Positions 1 to 8,724 of a stretch of DNA of 64,000 nt are shown piece after piece. The number at the start of each line of letters is the position of its first letter. Position 1 is the first letter of the stretch. The stretch spans positions 1 through 64,000 of the forward strand of contig NZ_LNQB01000069.1 in assembly GCF_001651875.1 (NCBI RefSeq), written 5' to 3'. The translations under genes were made by a program, and so were the position numbers. The stretch is from Sinorhizobium saheli. GTDB taxonomy: Bacteria; Pseudomonadota; Alphaproteobacteria; Rhizobiales; Rhizobiaceae. A model generated the notes under the pieces. The model was not told the origin of the DNA. It worked only from the letters and a program-made list of their open reading frames with translations, and ran no database searches.

Positions 1-62
1 AAACTGCTAGAAACTACCTCGCCGTCGTCACTATCGCAGCCATCGTCTTGTGGATCAGATAA
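1..62 (+). mobile_element. 3' end of an IS5-family transposase gene (truncated by window edge)
   Basis: Read from base 3, the last 19 codons give TARNYLAVVTIAAIVLWIR followed by TAA at 60-62. The pattern K-T-A-R-N-[YF]-L-A-x-x-x-x-A-x-x-x-W-[IL] is the usual C-terminus of IS5-family DDE transposases, so an insertion sequence extends to the left of the window. Bases 63-154, between this stop and the end of lepA, hold no gene; the outer terminal repeat of the element should lie there, but I cannot place it without its left end. A short inverted pair, CGCCAGC near 96 and GCTGGCG near 143, is visible. Confidence 0.6.
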
Positions 63-154
63 TTGTCCACACGACCTAGAGGACTTCGTCAAACGCCAGC
101 GTAAGCGCCTACAGAAAGGTTCTGTCATCTGAGGGAGCGTTTGCTGGCGCCACA

Positions 155-1981
155 TCACTCCTCGCCCATCTTCAGCGCGGCGATGAACGCTTCCTGCGGG
201 ATTTCCACCTTGCCGAACTGGCGCATGCGCTTCTTGCCTTCCTTCTGCTTTTCCAGAAGCTTGCGCTTGCGGGTGGCGTCGCCGCCGTAGCACTTTGCCG
301 TCACGTCCTTACGCAGCGCCCGGACCGTCTCGCGGGCGATGATGCGGCCGCCGATCGCGGCCTGGATGGGGATCTGGAACATGTGCTGCGGGATCAGGTC
401 CTTCAGCTTCTCGCACATGGCGCGGCCGCGCTTTTCCGCCGCCGAGCGGTGGACGAGCATCGACAGCGCGTCGACGGGCTCGGCATTGACGAGGATCGAC
501 ATCTTGACGAGGTCGCTCTCGCGGTAGTCCGCGAGGTGATAGTCGAAGGAAGCGTAGCCCTTGGAGATCGATTTCAGCCGGTCGTAGAAATCGAACACCA
601 CTTCGTTGAGCGGCAGGTCGTAGGTCAGCATCGCCCGGTTGCCCACATAGGTGAGCTCGGTCTGGATGCCGCGCCGGTCCTGGCAGAGCTTCAGGATGCC
701 GCCGAGATATTCGTCGGGCGTCATGATCGTTGCCTTGATCCAGGGCTCGCGGAACTCGGCGATCTTGACGACATCGGGCATGTCGGCCGGGTTGTGCAGT
801 TCCTTCTCGGTGCCGTCGGTCATGGTGAGCTGATAGACGACCGAGGGAGCGGTGGCGATCAGGTCGAGGTCGAATTCGCGCGACAGCCGTTCCTGGATGA
901 TTTCCAGATGCAGGAGCCCGAGGAAGCCGCAGCGGAAGCCGAAGCCGAGCGCGGCGGAGGATTCCATCTCGAAGGAGAACGACGCGTCGTTGAGGCGGAG
1001 CTTGCCCATGGCGCTGCGCAGTTCCTCGAAGTCGGCGGCATCGACCGGGAAGAGGCCGCAGAACACCACCGGCTGCGCCGGCTTGAAGCCGGGCAGCGCC
1101 TCCGCCGTCGGCCGCTTGTCGTCGGTGATCGTGTCGCCGACGCGGGTGTCGGCCACTTCCTTGATCGAGGCGGTGATGAAGCCGATCTCGCCGGGACCGA
1201 GCGAATCCATCGCCACCATCTTCGGGGTGAGCACGCCGACGCGCTCGATCGTGTATTTGGCGCCGGTTCCCATCATGCGGATGGTCTGGCCCTTGGTCAG
1301 CACCCCGTCGATGATGCGCACCAGCACCATGACGCCGAGATAGGTGTCGTACCAGCTGTCGACGAGCAGCGCCTTCAGGGGCGCCTTGTCGCCGCCCGGA
1401 CTCTTCGGCGCCGGCAGCTTGTGGACGATCGCCTCGAGCACATCCGGAATGCCGAGGCCGGTCTTCGCCGAGATCAGCACCGCATCCGACGCGTCGATGC
1501 CGATCACCTCCTCGATCTGCTCCTTGATGCGGTCGGGCTCGGCCGCCGGCAGGTCGATCTTGTTGAGGACGGTGACGAGCTCGTGATTGTTGTCGATCGC
1601 CTGGTAGACATTGGCGAGCGTCTGGGCCTCGACGCCCTGGCTGGCGTCGACGACGAGCAGCGAGCCCTCGCAGGCCGACAGCGAGCGCGAGACCTCGTAG
1701 GCGAAGTCGACGTGGCCGGGCGTGTCGATGAGGTTCAAGACATAGGTGTCGCCGTCATTGGCCTTGTAGTGCAGGCGCACCGTCTGGGCCTTGATGGTGA
1801 TGCCGCGCTCGCGCTCGATATCCATGCTGTCCAGCACCTGCTCGGACATCTCGCGCTCGGCAAGGCCGCCGGTTAGCTGGATCAGCCGGTCGGCCAGCGT
1901 CGACTTGCCGTGGTCGATATGGGCCACGATCGAGAAATTGCGGATATGCGACAGGGGCGTCTTGGAAGATGGTGTGCTCAT
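155..1981 (-). CDS. lepA: Elongation factor 4 (LepA), ribosome-associated GTPase
   Basis: Translational GTPase that acts on stalled or mistranslocated ribosomes and is implicated in 30S biogenesis. The 608-residue product has the usual family length. The GTPase domain carries G1 AHIDHGKST (about 20-28), the G3 DTPGH motif, and NKID for guanine recognition. EF-G-like domains follow, and the C-terminal LepA-specific domain ends in a basic stretch ([20 protein letters not shown]). An in-frame ATG lies 9 bases further upstream (1990), but MSTPSSK is the more usual beginning; neither start has a clear Shine-Dalgarno. It is the most downstream gene on this strand before the IS5 remnant, and the MFS gene upstream of it is 81 bp away. 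Confidence 0.97.
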   Translation of the reverse strand: MSTPSSKTPLSHIRNFSIVAHIDHGKSTLADRLIQLTGGLAEREMSEQVLDSMDIERERGITIKAQTVRLHYKANDGDTYVLNLIDTPGHVDFAYEVSRSLSACEGSLLVVDASQGVEAQTLANVYQAIDNNHELVTVLNKIDLPAAEPDRIKEQIEEVIGIDASDAVLISAKTGLGIPDVLEAIVHKLPAPKSPGGDKAPLKALLVDSWYDTYLGVMVLVRIIDGVLTKGQTIRMMGTGAKYTIERVGVLTPKMVAMDSLGPGEIGFITASIKEVADTRVGDTITDDKRPTAEALPGFKPAQPVVFCGLFPVDAADFEELRSAMGKLRLNDASFSFEMESSAALGFGFRCGFLGLLHLEIIQERLSREFDLDLIATAPSVVYQLTMTDGTEKELHNPADMPDVVKIAEFREPWIKATIMTPDEYLGGILKLCQDRRGIQTELTYVGNRAMLTYDLPLNEVVFDFYDRLKSISKGYASFDYHLADYRESDLVKMSILVNAEPVDALSMLVHRSAAEKRGRAMCEKLKDLIPQHMFQIPIQAAIGGRIIARETVRALRKDVTAKCYGGDATRKRKLLEKQKEGKKRMRQFGKVEIPQEAFIAALKMGEE

Positions 1982-2062
1982 GGGGCGCATATAGCAGCGT
2001 GATCAGGCGGCGCAAAGCGGGAAATGAAGGCTTCGTTCACTATAAATCCGGGCGCGGCGCGG

Positions 2063-3304
2063 CTATTCGGCGCGCGCTTCGGTCTCGGCAAGTGCGGCCG
2101 CATTCGGCACCTGCGCGCTCCTGAATTCGAAATTCTCGCAAAGCTCCGGCGGCACCCGTTCGCGCGAGCGCAGGCGCATCGCCACGAAGAGCGCGTAGAG
2201 GAGCGCCACCGCCATCGTCGCATGGATGAAGGTTCGCTGCCCGAGGGCCGGCGTCAGGACGGTCACCAGCATCGGCACCAGCGTGGCCGCCGCCGACCAG
2301 GCGATCAGCATCGTGCTCGCGAGCGGCACGAAATCGGCCGGGTCGGTGCGGTCGTTGGCATGCGCGTTGGCGATCGAATAGACCGTCTCGACCGCCCCGG
2401 CGAAGATCGCGAAGACCAGCATCAGCAGGAACAGGTTGTCGAAGGAAACGACCAGCGCCGCGAGCCCGGCGCCGAGGGTGAGGAGACAGGTGACGATGAG
2501 CACGATCCGCCGGTCGGTGCGGTCGGAGAGGGCGCCCATCGGATATTGGATGAAGAGCAGGCCGAACTGCATGAAGAACATCAGCGCCGCCACGTCCTCC
2601 TGGCTAACCTCATTGGCCGCGGCATAGATGGGGGTGAAGCCCTGAACCAGCATCGAAAGGCCGCCGGATGCGAGCACGCCGACGAAGGCGACCGGGGAAG
2701 CCCGCCAGACCATCGGAATGTCGATGCTGACCTTGGCGGGAGCGGGCGGCGTCGGCAGCCGCGTCAGCCCGATCGGCAGGATGGCGATCGTCGTGAAGAA
2801 GACGGTGATGATCGGCGCAAGATTGCCCTCGGCCGGGATCCGGCCGAAGAGCCAGGCGCCGGCGCCAAGCCCGATGACATAGGCCATGTAGAAGAGGGAC
2901 ATCGCCCGGCCGCGCCAGTGGTTGTCGCTGGCATGGTTCAGCCAGCTCTGGGTGATGATGAAATTCATGTTGGCGGCGACGCCGTAGAGACCACGCGCGA
3001 GAACCCAGATGAGCGGATGGACGCCGAGGCTGATCGCCAGCGCCGCCAGGATGACGAGCGCCATCGAGCAGGAAAAGGCCCGGGCGTGCCCGACACGACG
3101 GATGAGCGTGCCGCCGATCAGGCAGCCGATGAGCCCGCCAAAGGCGATCGCGGTGACGGCGGCACCCGGAACCCAGTCGGGCGCGGCCGAGCGCGTCAGC
3201 ACGAAAGGCACATAGGCGAGCATCATGCCGTTGCCGATCGCAACGGCCGTCATCGAAAGAACGATGCTTGCGATCGACATGAGCGACGACGGCGATCTGT
3301 CCAT
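2063..3304 (-). CDS. MFS transporter, probable efflux permease
   Basis: A 413-residue polytopic inner-membrane protein with about 12 hydrophobic segments. The N-terminal half begins MDRSPSSLMSIASIVLSMTA, and the TM2-TM3 loop carries the MFS signature as G-G-T-L-I-R-R-V-G-H; the second half has the counterpart GALSDRTDRR. The frame stays open far upstream to 4471, but ATG 3304 is preceded by AAGGA at good spacing and the membrane domain begins there. Family members of this shape export drugs or metabolites by proton antiport; the substrate cannot be read from sequence. It is divergent from an XRE-cupin regulator 180 bp away, which may control it. Confidence 0.85.
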   Translation of the reverse strand: MDRSPSSLMSIASIVLSMTAVAIGNGMMLAYVPFVLTRSAAPDWVPGAAVTAIAFGGLIGCLIGGTLIRRVGHARAFSCSMALVILAALAISLGVHPLIWVLARGLYGVAANMNFIITQSWLNHASDNHWRGRAMSLFYMAYVIGLGAGAWLFGRIPAEGNLAPIITVFFTTIAILPIGLTRLPTPPAPAKVSIDIPMVWRASPVAFVGVLASGGLSMLVQGFTPIYAAANEVSQEDVAALMFFMQFGLLFIQYPMGALSDRTDRRIVLIVTCLLTLGAGLAALVVSFDNLFLLMLVFAIFAGAVETVYSIANAHANDRTDPADFVPLASTMLIAWSAAATLVPMLVTVLTPALGQRTFIHATMAVALLYALFVAMRLRSRERVPPELCENFEFRSAQVPNAAALAETEARAE

Positions 3305-3478
3305 GGGCCTGTCCTTCCGCAACGATTTTCGATAAGTCAGAACTAAAGTATTGAAGGAGAAGAACTTTCTGAAGCAGGCTGGCTTGCGACGATAGCGCAA
3401 CGCGGCTCGTCGCGTTGTCGCCAAAGCGGCATCGGCAAAATTTATCTGTCGCGCGCAGATCGGCTTGACTCCACTATA

Positions 3479-3495
3479 TGAGAAATGCAATCTCA
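3479..3495. promoter_or_regulatory. Inverted repeat TGAGA-N7-TCTCA at start of XRE-cupin gene
   Basis: TGAGAAATGCAATCTCA has two perfect 5-bp arms and overlaps the first ATG (3485) of the regulator. A TTGACT hexamer lies just upstream at 3465-3470. The position suits an autoregulatory operator in the shared 180-bp promoter region with the MFS gene. No binding data exist here; the arms are short and could be chance. Confidence 0.35.
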
Positions 3496-4078
3496 AATAA
3501 TGGAACAATCGATCGCCTCCCTCGAACATACGATCGGCAACCGCGTGCGCGAACTGCGGACGGGGCAGGCCCTGACGCTTGACGACCTGGCGACGCGCTC
3601 CGGCGTCAGCCGCGCCATGATCTCGCGGATCGAGCGTGGCGAGGCGAGCCCGACGGCGCAGCTTCTGGCACGGCTCTGCAGTGCGCTCGGCACGACGCTG
3701 TCGGCGCTCTTCGCTTCCGGGACGGAGGATGCTTCGCCTCTTTCGCGCCGGGCGGAGCAGCGGCTCTGGCGCGATCCGGAAAGCGGCTATCTGCGCCGCT
3801 CGGTGTCGCCCGAGGGCGTCGGCTCGCCGGTCGATATCGTCGAGGTCGAGTTTCCGCCGGGCGCCCGCGTCGTCTTCGAGCGCCAGGCGATGGACCGCGG
3901 CATCACGCAGCATCTCTGGCTCTTCTCCGGCCGGCTGGAACTGACGATGGAAGGCGGTCGCCACGTGCTGGAAGCCGGCGACTGCCTCTTCATGGGGCTG
4001 GAACAGGCCCACATCTTTCACAATCCCTATGACGAAGCGGCGCATTACGCCGTCATCCTCTGCCGTAGCAAGGTGTAA
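3485..4078 (+). CDS. XRE-family transcriptional regulator with C-terminal cupin domain
   Basis: A 197-residue regulator. The N-terminal Cro/C1 helix-turn-helix covers about 17-72 (LTLDDLATRSGVSRAMISRIERGEASPT). A cupin fold fills the C-terminal half, with the glycine and acidic positions around GRHVLEAGDCLFM and the histidine-rich AHIFHNP. Such HTH-cupin proteins sense a small metabolite and usually control an adjacent transporter or catabolic gene. The second ATG at 3500 would also give a complete HTH domain; the first overlaps an inverted repeat. A GNAT gene follows after 1 bp, so the two are probably co-transcribed, and the MFS exporter is divergent. Confidence 0.88.
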   Translation: MQSQIMEQSIASLEHTIGNRVRELRTGQALTLDDLATRSGVSRAMISRIERGEASPTAQLLARLCSALGTTLSALFASGTEDASPLSRRAEQRLWRDPESGYLRRSVSPEGVGSPVDIVEVEFPPGARVVFERQAMDRGITQHLWLFSGRLELTMEGGRHVLEAGDCLFMGLEQAHIFHNPYDEAAHYAVILCRSKV

Positions 4079-4079
4079 C

Positions 4080-4607
4080 ATGCCCGACGTGACCATCCGC
4101 GCGCTCACCGAAGAAGAAACCCGCGCTTGTCTGCCGGCGCTCGCCGAGATTCTCTCCGATTGCGTCGAGGGCGGCGCGTCGGTGGGGTTCATGCAGCCTT
4201 TTCCGCCGCCGGCCGCCCTGCCATTCTGGGAAGCGGTCGCCGCCGCGGTTGGCCGCGACGAAACCGTCCTGATCGTCGCCGAGGCCGACGGTCGGCTCGT
4301 CGGCACGGTGCAGCTCGGCATCGGCACGATGCCCAACCAGCCGCACCGCGCCGACCTCAAGAAGCTGCTCGTGCACCGCGAGGCCCGCGGTCTCGGTCTG
4401 TCGCGCCGGCTGATGGAGCGGGCAGAGGCCGAAGCGATGAAACGCGGCCGAAGGGTGCTGGTGCTCGACACGGCAACCGGCGAGCCGGCGGAGGCAATCT
4501 ACGAACGTTTCGGCTGGCTGCGCGCCGGCGTGGTCCCCGATTACGCGCTGATGCCGGACGGCCGCTATTGCGCGACGACGTTCTTCTACAAGCATCTTGC
4601 GGGTTGA
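4080..4607 (+). CDS. GNAT-family N-acetyltransferase
   Basis: A 175-residue acetyl-CoA-dependent acetyltransferase. The core motif A is visible as KKLLVHREARGLGLSRRLME, where R-G-L-G-L-S matches the pyrophosphate-binding R/Q-x-x-G-x-G/A. Motif B follows in VLVLDTATGEPAEAIYERFGW, and the Y-x-x-F-G-[WF] end is typical. The start MPDVTIR at 4080 follows AAGG and sits 1 bp after the stop of the XRE-cupin gene. Its coupling to that regulator and the MFS pump suggests a small-molecule resistance or detoxification unit, but the substrate is unknown. Confidence 0.85.
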   Translation: MPDVTIRALTEEETRACLPALAEILSDCVEGGASVGFMQPFPPPAALPFWEAVAAAVGRDETVLIVAEADGRLVGTVQLGIGTMPNQPHRADLKKLLVHREARGLGLSRRLMERAEAEAMKRGRRVLVLDTATGEPAEAIYERFGWLRAGVVPDYALMPDGRYCATTFFYKHLAG

Positions 4608-4612
4608 GATAT

Positions 4613-4766
4613 TTGCCCCTCTCCCCGGTTTTAACCAAGGGTTTGATCCGAAAACCAACCCTCTCTCTGACGGAAAGAGGGGACTGAGGCGCCGCCGCGA
4701 GTGCCCTTCGCCCCGCCTGCGGACCGCCTGCGGGGAGAAGGTGGCCGGCAGGCCGGATGAGGGGGA
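4613..4766. repeat. RIME-like palindromic intergenic repeat, copy a
   Basis: A C/G-rich mosaic between two + strand genes. It holds the CCCTCTC...GAGAGGGG palindrome type and then the core GGGGAGAAGGTGGCCGGCAG followed by GCCGGATGAGGGG. The same core recurs at about ten places in this window, always between genes. It matches what is known of Rhizobium-specific intergenic mosaic elements; the name is assigned from memory of the family. Confidence 0.75.
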
Positions 4767-4853
4767 ATTGCCGGATTCCGTTTCGCCGAATAGCTCAGTA
4801 AGGTGGTTCGCGAAGGCCCCCGATGGGCTCCATGATTCAACAGGACAACAATG

Positions 4854-5879
4854 ATGCGTGTTTTCTATTCCGAGGACCACAGGCTCAGGGACGCCAGGAC
4901 CGAGCTGCATGGCGGCGAACTGGTTCCGCCCTTCGAGGCGCCGTTCCGGGCCGAGTGGATCCTCGCCGCCGTCGAGGACGCCGGTTTCTCCGACGTGGTC
5001 GCGCCCGAGCGGCACGGCATGGAGACGGCGCTGAAGCTGCATTCGGCGGACTACCTCGAGTTCCTCGAGACCGCCTGGGCGCGCTGGGTGGCCGATGGCT
5101 ACCGCGGCGAGGCGATTCCCGCCTGCTTCCCGGCGCGGCGCATGCGCCAGCATCCGCCGAAGGACATCGACGGCGCGCTCGGCTACTATGCCTTTGCCGC
5201 CGAAACGGCGATCACCGAGGGCACATACGCGGCCGCCCGCGCGGCGATGGATTGCGCGATTTCCGCCGCCGACCATGTCGCCCGCGGCCATTCCGCCGCC
5301 TTCGCGCTCTGCCGCCCGCCCGGCCATCACGCCGCGATCGACCTCTTCGGCGGCTACTCCTTCATCAACAATGCCGCCTGCGCGGCGCAACGCCTGCGCG
5401 ACCTCGGTGCGGCGAAGGTCGCCGTGCTCGACGTCGATTTCCACCACGGCAACGGCACCCAGGACATTTTCTACGAGCGCGGCGACGTCTTTTTCGCCTC
5501 GCTGCACGGCGATCCCGTCGACGCCTTTCCGCATTTCCTCGGCTTCGCCGACGAGGAGGGGGCGGGCGAGGGGCTCGGCGCCACCAAAAACTATCCGCTG
5601 CCGCGCGGCACGACCTTCGAGACCTGGAGCGCGGCCATGGACGACGCGCTTCGGCGCATCGCCGCTTTCGGCGCCGAGGCGCTCGTCCTTTCGCTCGGCG
5701 TCGATACCTTCGAGCGCGATCCGATCAGCTTCTTCAAGCTCAAATCGGAAGACTACCTGCGCATGGGCGACCGCCTGAACAAGACGGGCCTGCCGGTCGT
5801 CGTCTGCATGGAGGGCGGCTACGGCGTCCCGGAAATAGGCCTGAACGTCGCCAACGTGCTGAGGGGCATTGCCGGGTGA
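4854..5879 (+). CDS. aphA: Acetylpolyamine amidohydrolase (class II HDAC-like deacetylase)
   Basis: Zn-dependent enzyme of the histone deacetylase superfamily that removes acetyl groups from acetylated polyamines. From the second ATG the protein is 341 residues and begins MRVFYSEDHRLRDARTEL, close to what I recall of the Mycoplana ramosa enzyme. The metal ligands fall at D195, H197 and D284, the tandem active-site histidines at H158/H159 (RPPGHH) and the transition-state tyrosine at Y323 (GGYG), so every catalytic position is kept. ATG 4854 has AGGA 8 bases upstream; an ATG one codon earlier has poorer spacing. It stands alone between a RIME-like repeat and the convergent exoD. Confidence 0.93.
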   Translation: MRVFYSEDHRLRDARTELHGGELVPPFEAPFRAEWILAAVEDAGFSDVVAPERHGMETALKLHSADYLEFLETAWARWVADGYRGEAIPACFPARRMRQHPPKDIDGALGYYAFAAETAITEGTYAAARAAMDCAISAADHVARGHSAAFALCRPPGHHAAIDLFGGYSFINNAACAAQRLRDLGAAKVAVLDVDFHHGNGTQDIFYERGDVFFASLHGDPVDAFPHFLGFADEEGAGEGLGATKNYPLPRGTTFETWSAAMDDALRRIAAFGAEALVLSLGVDTFERDPISFFKLKSEDYLRMGDRLNKTGLPVVVCMEGGYGVPEIGLNVANVLRGIAG

Positions 5880-5925
5880 TTTTGTCGTCTTGGCGGGAAG
5901 GCGGGCCCCCCGGCATGGATAGACT

Positions 5926-6564
5926 CTACGACACGAAGAAATGCGAGAGCCCCTGGCCGGCGGCGAAGGCCGCATAGGCGAGCACGGCGAAATAGATGGT
6001 GGTGGCGATGAGGAAGAGATAGCCGCCGGCCACCATCAGCCCGTCACGCTGGATAATGCCGAGCGACAAAAGCAGGATGGCGATGCCGGGAAGCGTGTTC
6101 GACAGCGGGATCAGCCCGAGCGGAAACATCAGCAGCACGCCGCCGGCCATGATCATCAGCCCGTTGAAGCGGTTCATGACGATGCCATGCGTCAGGAAAT
6201 GCAGCCGCGGCCGCACGTAGCGGTCGAGCTTGGAGACGAGGGCCGCCCCTTTCTCGAGCGTCGGCACGAGTTTTTCCGTCTCGATCTGCCGGTCGAGGAT
6301 GCGCCGCGGCAGCCAGGGCAGCCGGTTGAGGGTGATCGCGAGCGAGATGAGGATGATGGCTGCGCCGAAAACCGTGCTGACGCCCGGAATTGAAACGGGG
6401 ATCAGGAAGGGCAGCGTCAAGAGCGCGCAGAGGAGCAGGAAGCCGTGCTCGCCGATCTCCGTCATCAGCTCGCGCAGCGTGATCGTATTGCCCCGGATCG
6501 AAGCGATCATGCCGGTCAGCGTGTCGCTGAGGCTGCGTTCCGTATCGCCGAACTCGACCGCCAT
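5926..6564 (-). CDS. exoD: ExoD-family membrane protein (exopolysaccharide synthesis)
   Basis: A 212-residue integral membrane protein with four to six hydrophobic segments. The N-terminal region SLSDTLTGMI...RELMTEIGEHGFLLLCALLTLPFLIPVSIPGVS is the hallmark of the ExoD family (PF06055). ExoD was defined in Sinorhizobium meliloti by mutants altered in exopolysaccharide and in nodule invasion, with alkaline sensitivity; its biochemical activity is not known. The gene is convergent with aphA and divergent from the OmpA-like lipoprotein gene. The symbol rests on family and genomic setting; a second paralogue elsewhere cannot be excluded. Confidence 0.85.
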   Translation of the reverse strand: MAVEFGDTERSLSDTLTGMIASIRGNTITLRELMTEIGEHGFLLLCALLTLPFLIPVSIPGVSTVFGAAIILISLAITLNRLPWLPRRILDRQIETEKLVPTLEKGAALVSKLDRYVRPRLHFLTHGIVMNRFNGLMIMAGGVLLMFPLGLIPLSNTLPGIAILLLSLGIIQRDGLMVAGGYLFLIATTIYFAVLAYAAFAAGQGLSHFFVS

Positions 6565-6809
6565 ATGTTCCCTCTCATTTCAATTCGACCAGCAGCGACG
6601 CGCGATCGCAGAGCCCACCATAGCGTGCGCCTATGAAGCTTCGGTTAGCGGGCGCTCTGGTCAGCAATGTGGCGGCGCCGGCGCAAAGGCTGGGCTTGCG
6701 AAGCGCCCACCTGCCGCGGTCGCTTGTGGAAAGCGCCGCACCCCTTCATCTTCCTGCCGCAATCGATAGTATGTAGCGACTTTGAGCACCAATGGGGACC
6801 ATTGATTCG

Positions 6810-7475
6810 ATGATCAAGAAATGCGCCATCCTGGCTGTTGCCGCCGTCTACCTTTCCGGATGCACGACCACCGATCCCTATACGGGAGAACAGAAGATGT
6901 CGAACACGGCCGGCGGCGCGCTGATCGGCGCGGGTCTCGGCGCCGCGACCGGCCTTCTGGTCGGCGGCAGTTCCGCGGGACGGCGTGACGCCGCACTCGT
7001 CGGTGCGGCCATCGGCGGCCTCGGCGGCGGCCTGATCGGCAACTACATGGACCAGCAGGAGGCGGAACTGCGCGCCCAGCTGCAGGGCACCGGCGTCTCG
7101 GTGACGCGTGCGGGCGACCGCATCATCCTCAACATGCCGTCGAACATCACCTTCGCGACCGATCGCGACCAGGTGATCCCGGACTTCTATCCGACGCTCG
7201 ATTCGGTCGCGATCGTGCTGCGCAAGTTCAACAAGACGCTGATCGACGTCGACGGCCACACCGACTCGACCGGCAGCGCCTCCTACAACCAGGGCCTCTC
7301 CGAGCGCCGCGCCGCTTCGGTCGCCAACTATCTCGGCAGCCGCGGCATCGACCAGCGGCGCATCTCGACCATGGGCTACGGCATGGAGCGCCCGGTCGCG
7401 TCGAACGCCACCGAGGCCGGCCGCTCCCAGAACCGCCGCGTCGAAATCTCGATCGCGCCGATCAGGCAGGGCTGA
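6810..7475 (+). CDS. OmpA-family outer-membrane lipoprotein with glycine-zipper region
   Basis: From ATG 6810 the product has a lipoprotein signal (MIKKCAILAVAAVYLSGC, lipobox LSGC), a glycine-zipper stretch (GGALIGAGLGAATGLLVGG) that repeats as a second hydrophobic Gly-rich segment, and a C-terminal OmpA peptidoglycan-binding domain. That domain shows the NITFATDRDQV strand, DVDGHTDSTGS and LSERRAASVANYL, with N-R-R-V-E-I at the end. It should anchor the outer membrane to peptidoglycan, like Pal and YiaD. An ATG at 6792 would add six residues before the signal and is less likely. A strong terminator follows directly. Confidence 0.9.
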   Translation: MIKKCAILAVAAVYLSGCTTTDPYTGEQKMSNTAGGALIGAGLGAATGLLVGGSSAGRRDAALVGAAIGGLGGGLIGNYMDQQEAELRAQLQGTGVSVTRAGDRIILNMPSNITFATDRDQVIPDFYPTLDSVAIVLRKFNKTLIDVDGHTDSTGSASYNQGLSERRAASVANYLGSRGIDQRRISTMGYGMERPVASNATEAGRSQNRRVEISIAPIRQG

Positions 7476-7498
7476 GAGCTTTCCTAGATTTCGCAAAG

Positions 7499-7530
7499 GG
7501 CCGCGCGGTTTTCCGGCGCGGCCTTTTTTT
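7499..7530 (+). terminator. Rho-independent terminator of the OmpA-like gene
   Basis: GGCCGCGC (7499-7506) pairs perfectly with GCGCGGCC (7516-7523) and is followed by seven T residues. It lies 24 bp after the stop codon. Confidence 0.85.
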
Positions 7531-7536
7531 GAGGCG

Positions 7537-7662
7537 GCCCCTCATCCGCCTGCCGGCACCTTCTCCCCATCTTGATGGGGAGAAGGGACAAGTGGCGCGT
7601 TCCCGCGAGTCTCTTTCGCCCCGCTTTGCGGGGAGAAGGTGGCCGGCAGGCCGGATGAGGGG
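7537..7662. repeat. RIME-like palindromic intergenic repeat, copy b
   Basis: The clearest copy: an imperfect palindrome of about 126 bp. The left arm CCCCTCATCCGCCTGCCGG continues to TTCTCCCC, and the right arm mirrors it from GGGGAGAAGG to GGATGAGGGG with only two unpaired bases. It separates the terminator of the OmpA-like gene from the 3' end of convergent epmB. Confidence 0.8.
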
Positions 7663-7671
7663 CATGCGACA

Positions 7672-8724
7672 TCAGCTCTTCGGCGGATAGGCGTGCTCGT
7701 TTCCGCGAAAGTCGCTGACCGTGTAGCAACCGCCCCCTTCCGCCTCGATGGCGCTCGCGCTGATGACGGCCTTGCCGTGACCGCCGGGGATGTCGAGGAC
7801 GTAGGTCGGCTGGCAGAGGCCGGAGACGCGGCCGCGCAGGGAGGCGACGAGCGCCTGGCCTTCCTCGATCGTCAGGCGGAAATGACCCGTGCCGGGGGCG
7901 AGATCCGGATGGTGCAGGTAATAGGGCTTGATGCGGGTTTCGACGAAGGCGCGCATCAGTTCGGCGAGCACCTCGGCATCGTCGTTGACGCCCCTGAGCA
8001 GCACCGATTGGCTGACCATGACGATGCCCGCGTCGATCAGCCGGGCGCAGGCGGCGCGCGCCTCGGCAGAGAGTTCGCGGGGATGGTTGGCGTGGAGCGC
8101 CACATAGGTTGCCTTGCCGCTCGCCTTCAACGCCGCGATGAGCGCCGCATCGATCCGCTCCGGCTCGACGACCGGCACGCGCGTGTGGAAGCGGACGACC
8201 TTGACGTGGCCGATGGCGCTCAGGCGTTCCATGATCTCGGTGAGCCGCCGGGGCGAGAGCACGAGCGGATCGCCGCCGGTGAGGATCACCTCCCAGATTT
8301 CGGGCTGCCCTTCGATATAGGCGATCGCCGCATCGAGTTCCGCCGCCGTCAGCGTGCCGAGGCCCTCGGGCCCCACCATTTCGCGGCGGAAGCAGAAGCG
8401 GCAATAGACCGGGCAGACATGCACGGCCTTCAGCAGAACGCGGTCCGGATAGCGGTGGACAATGCCCGTGACGGGGCTGTGGGCGCCGTCGCCGATCGGG
8501 TCGGCGCGCTCCTCCGGCGTCAGGGTCAGCTCCGCCGCGTCGGGCAGGAACTGCCTGGCGATCGGGTCGTTCAGATCGCTGCGGTCGATCACCTTGGCGA
8601 TCGCCGGGCTCACGGCGACCGCATAGCGCGACGCCACGCGGGAGACCGCCTCCGCCGCGGCGGCATCGACGAGGCCGGCCTCGACGAGCTCGTGCGCCGT
8701 CCTGAGGGTGCGGTTCACGGTCAT
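7672..8724 (-). CDS. epmB: EF-P beta-lysylation protein EpmB (lysine 2,3-aminomutase family)
   Basis: Radical-SAM, PLP-dependent aminomutase that converts (S)-alpha-lysine to (R)-beta-lysine, the substrate EpmA attaches to elongation factor P. The 350 residues contain the 4Fe-4S/SAM motif C104-P-V-Y-C108-R-F-C111, the GGDPL segment, and a lysine in GGHGKAV that matches the PLP-binding lysine of the KamA family. The start overlaps epmA by four bases (ATGA), so translation is coupled. Together with epmA and efp it completes the modification pathway; free-lysine aminomutases are usually longer and not paired with epmA. Confidence 0.93.
   Translation of the reverse strand: MTVNRTLRTAHELVEAGLVDAAAAEAVSRVASRYAVAVSPAIAKVIDRSDLNDPIARQFLPDAAELTLTPEERADPIGDGAHSPVTGIVHRYPDRVLLKAVHVCPVYCRFCFRREMVGPEGLGTLTAAELDAAIAYIEGQPEIWEVILTGGDPLVLSPRRLTEIMERLSAIGHVKVVRFHTRVPVVEPERIDAALIAALKASGKATYVALHANHPRELSAEARAACARLIDAGIVMVSQSVLLRGVNDDAEVLAELMRAFVETRIKPYYLHHPDLAPGTGHFRLTIEEGQALVASLRGRVSGLCQPTYVLDIPGGHGKAVISASAIEAEGGGCYTVSDFRGNEHAYPPKS

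Noticed and set aside
383-1876. 497-codon open frame on the + strand
   Set aside because: It lies wholly antisense to lepA, whose protein is unmistakable; the translation is Arg/His/Asp-rich as expected from a high-GC shadow frame.
3305-4471. N-terminal extension of the MFS frame
   Set aside because: The first 389 residues of the longer frame are antisense to the XRE-cupin and GNAT genes and have low-complexity composition; ATG 3304 has a Shine-Dalgarno and starts the membrane domain.
4613-4766. CRISPR array
   Set aside because: The RIME-like and other repeats are dispersed single palindromes, not regularly spaced short repeats, and no cas gene is present.
4053-5975. 640-codon open frame on the - strand
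   Set aside because: Antisense to the GNAT and acetylpolyamine amidohydrolase genes, with no recognisable domain.
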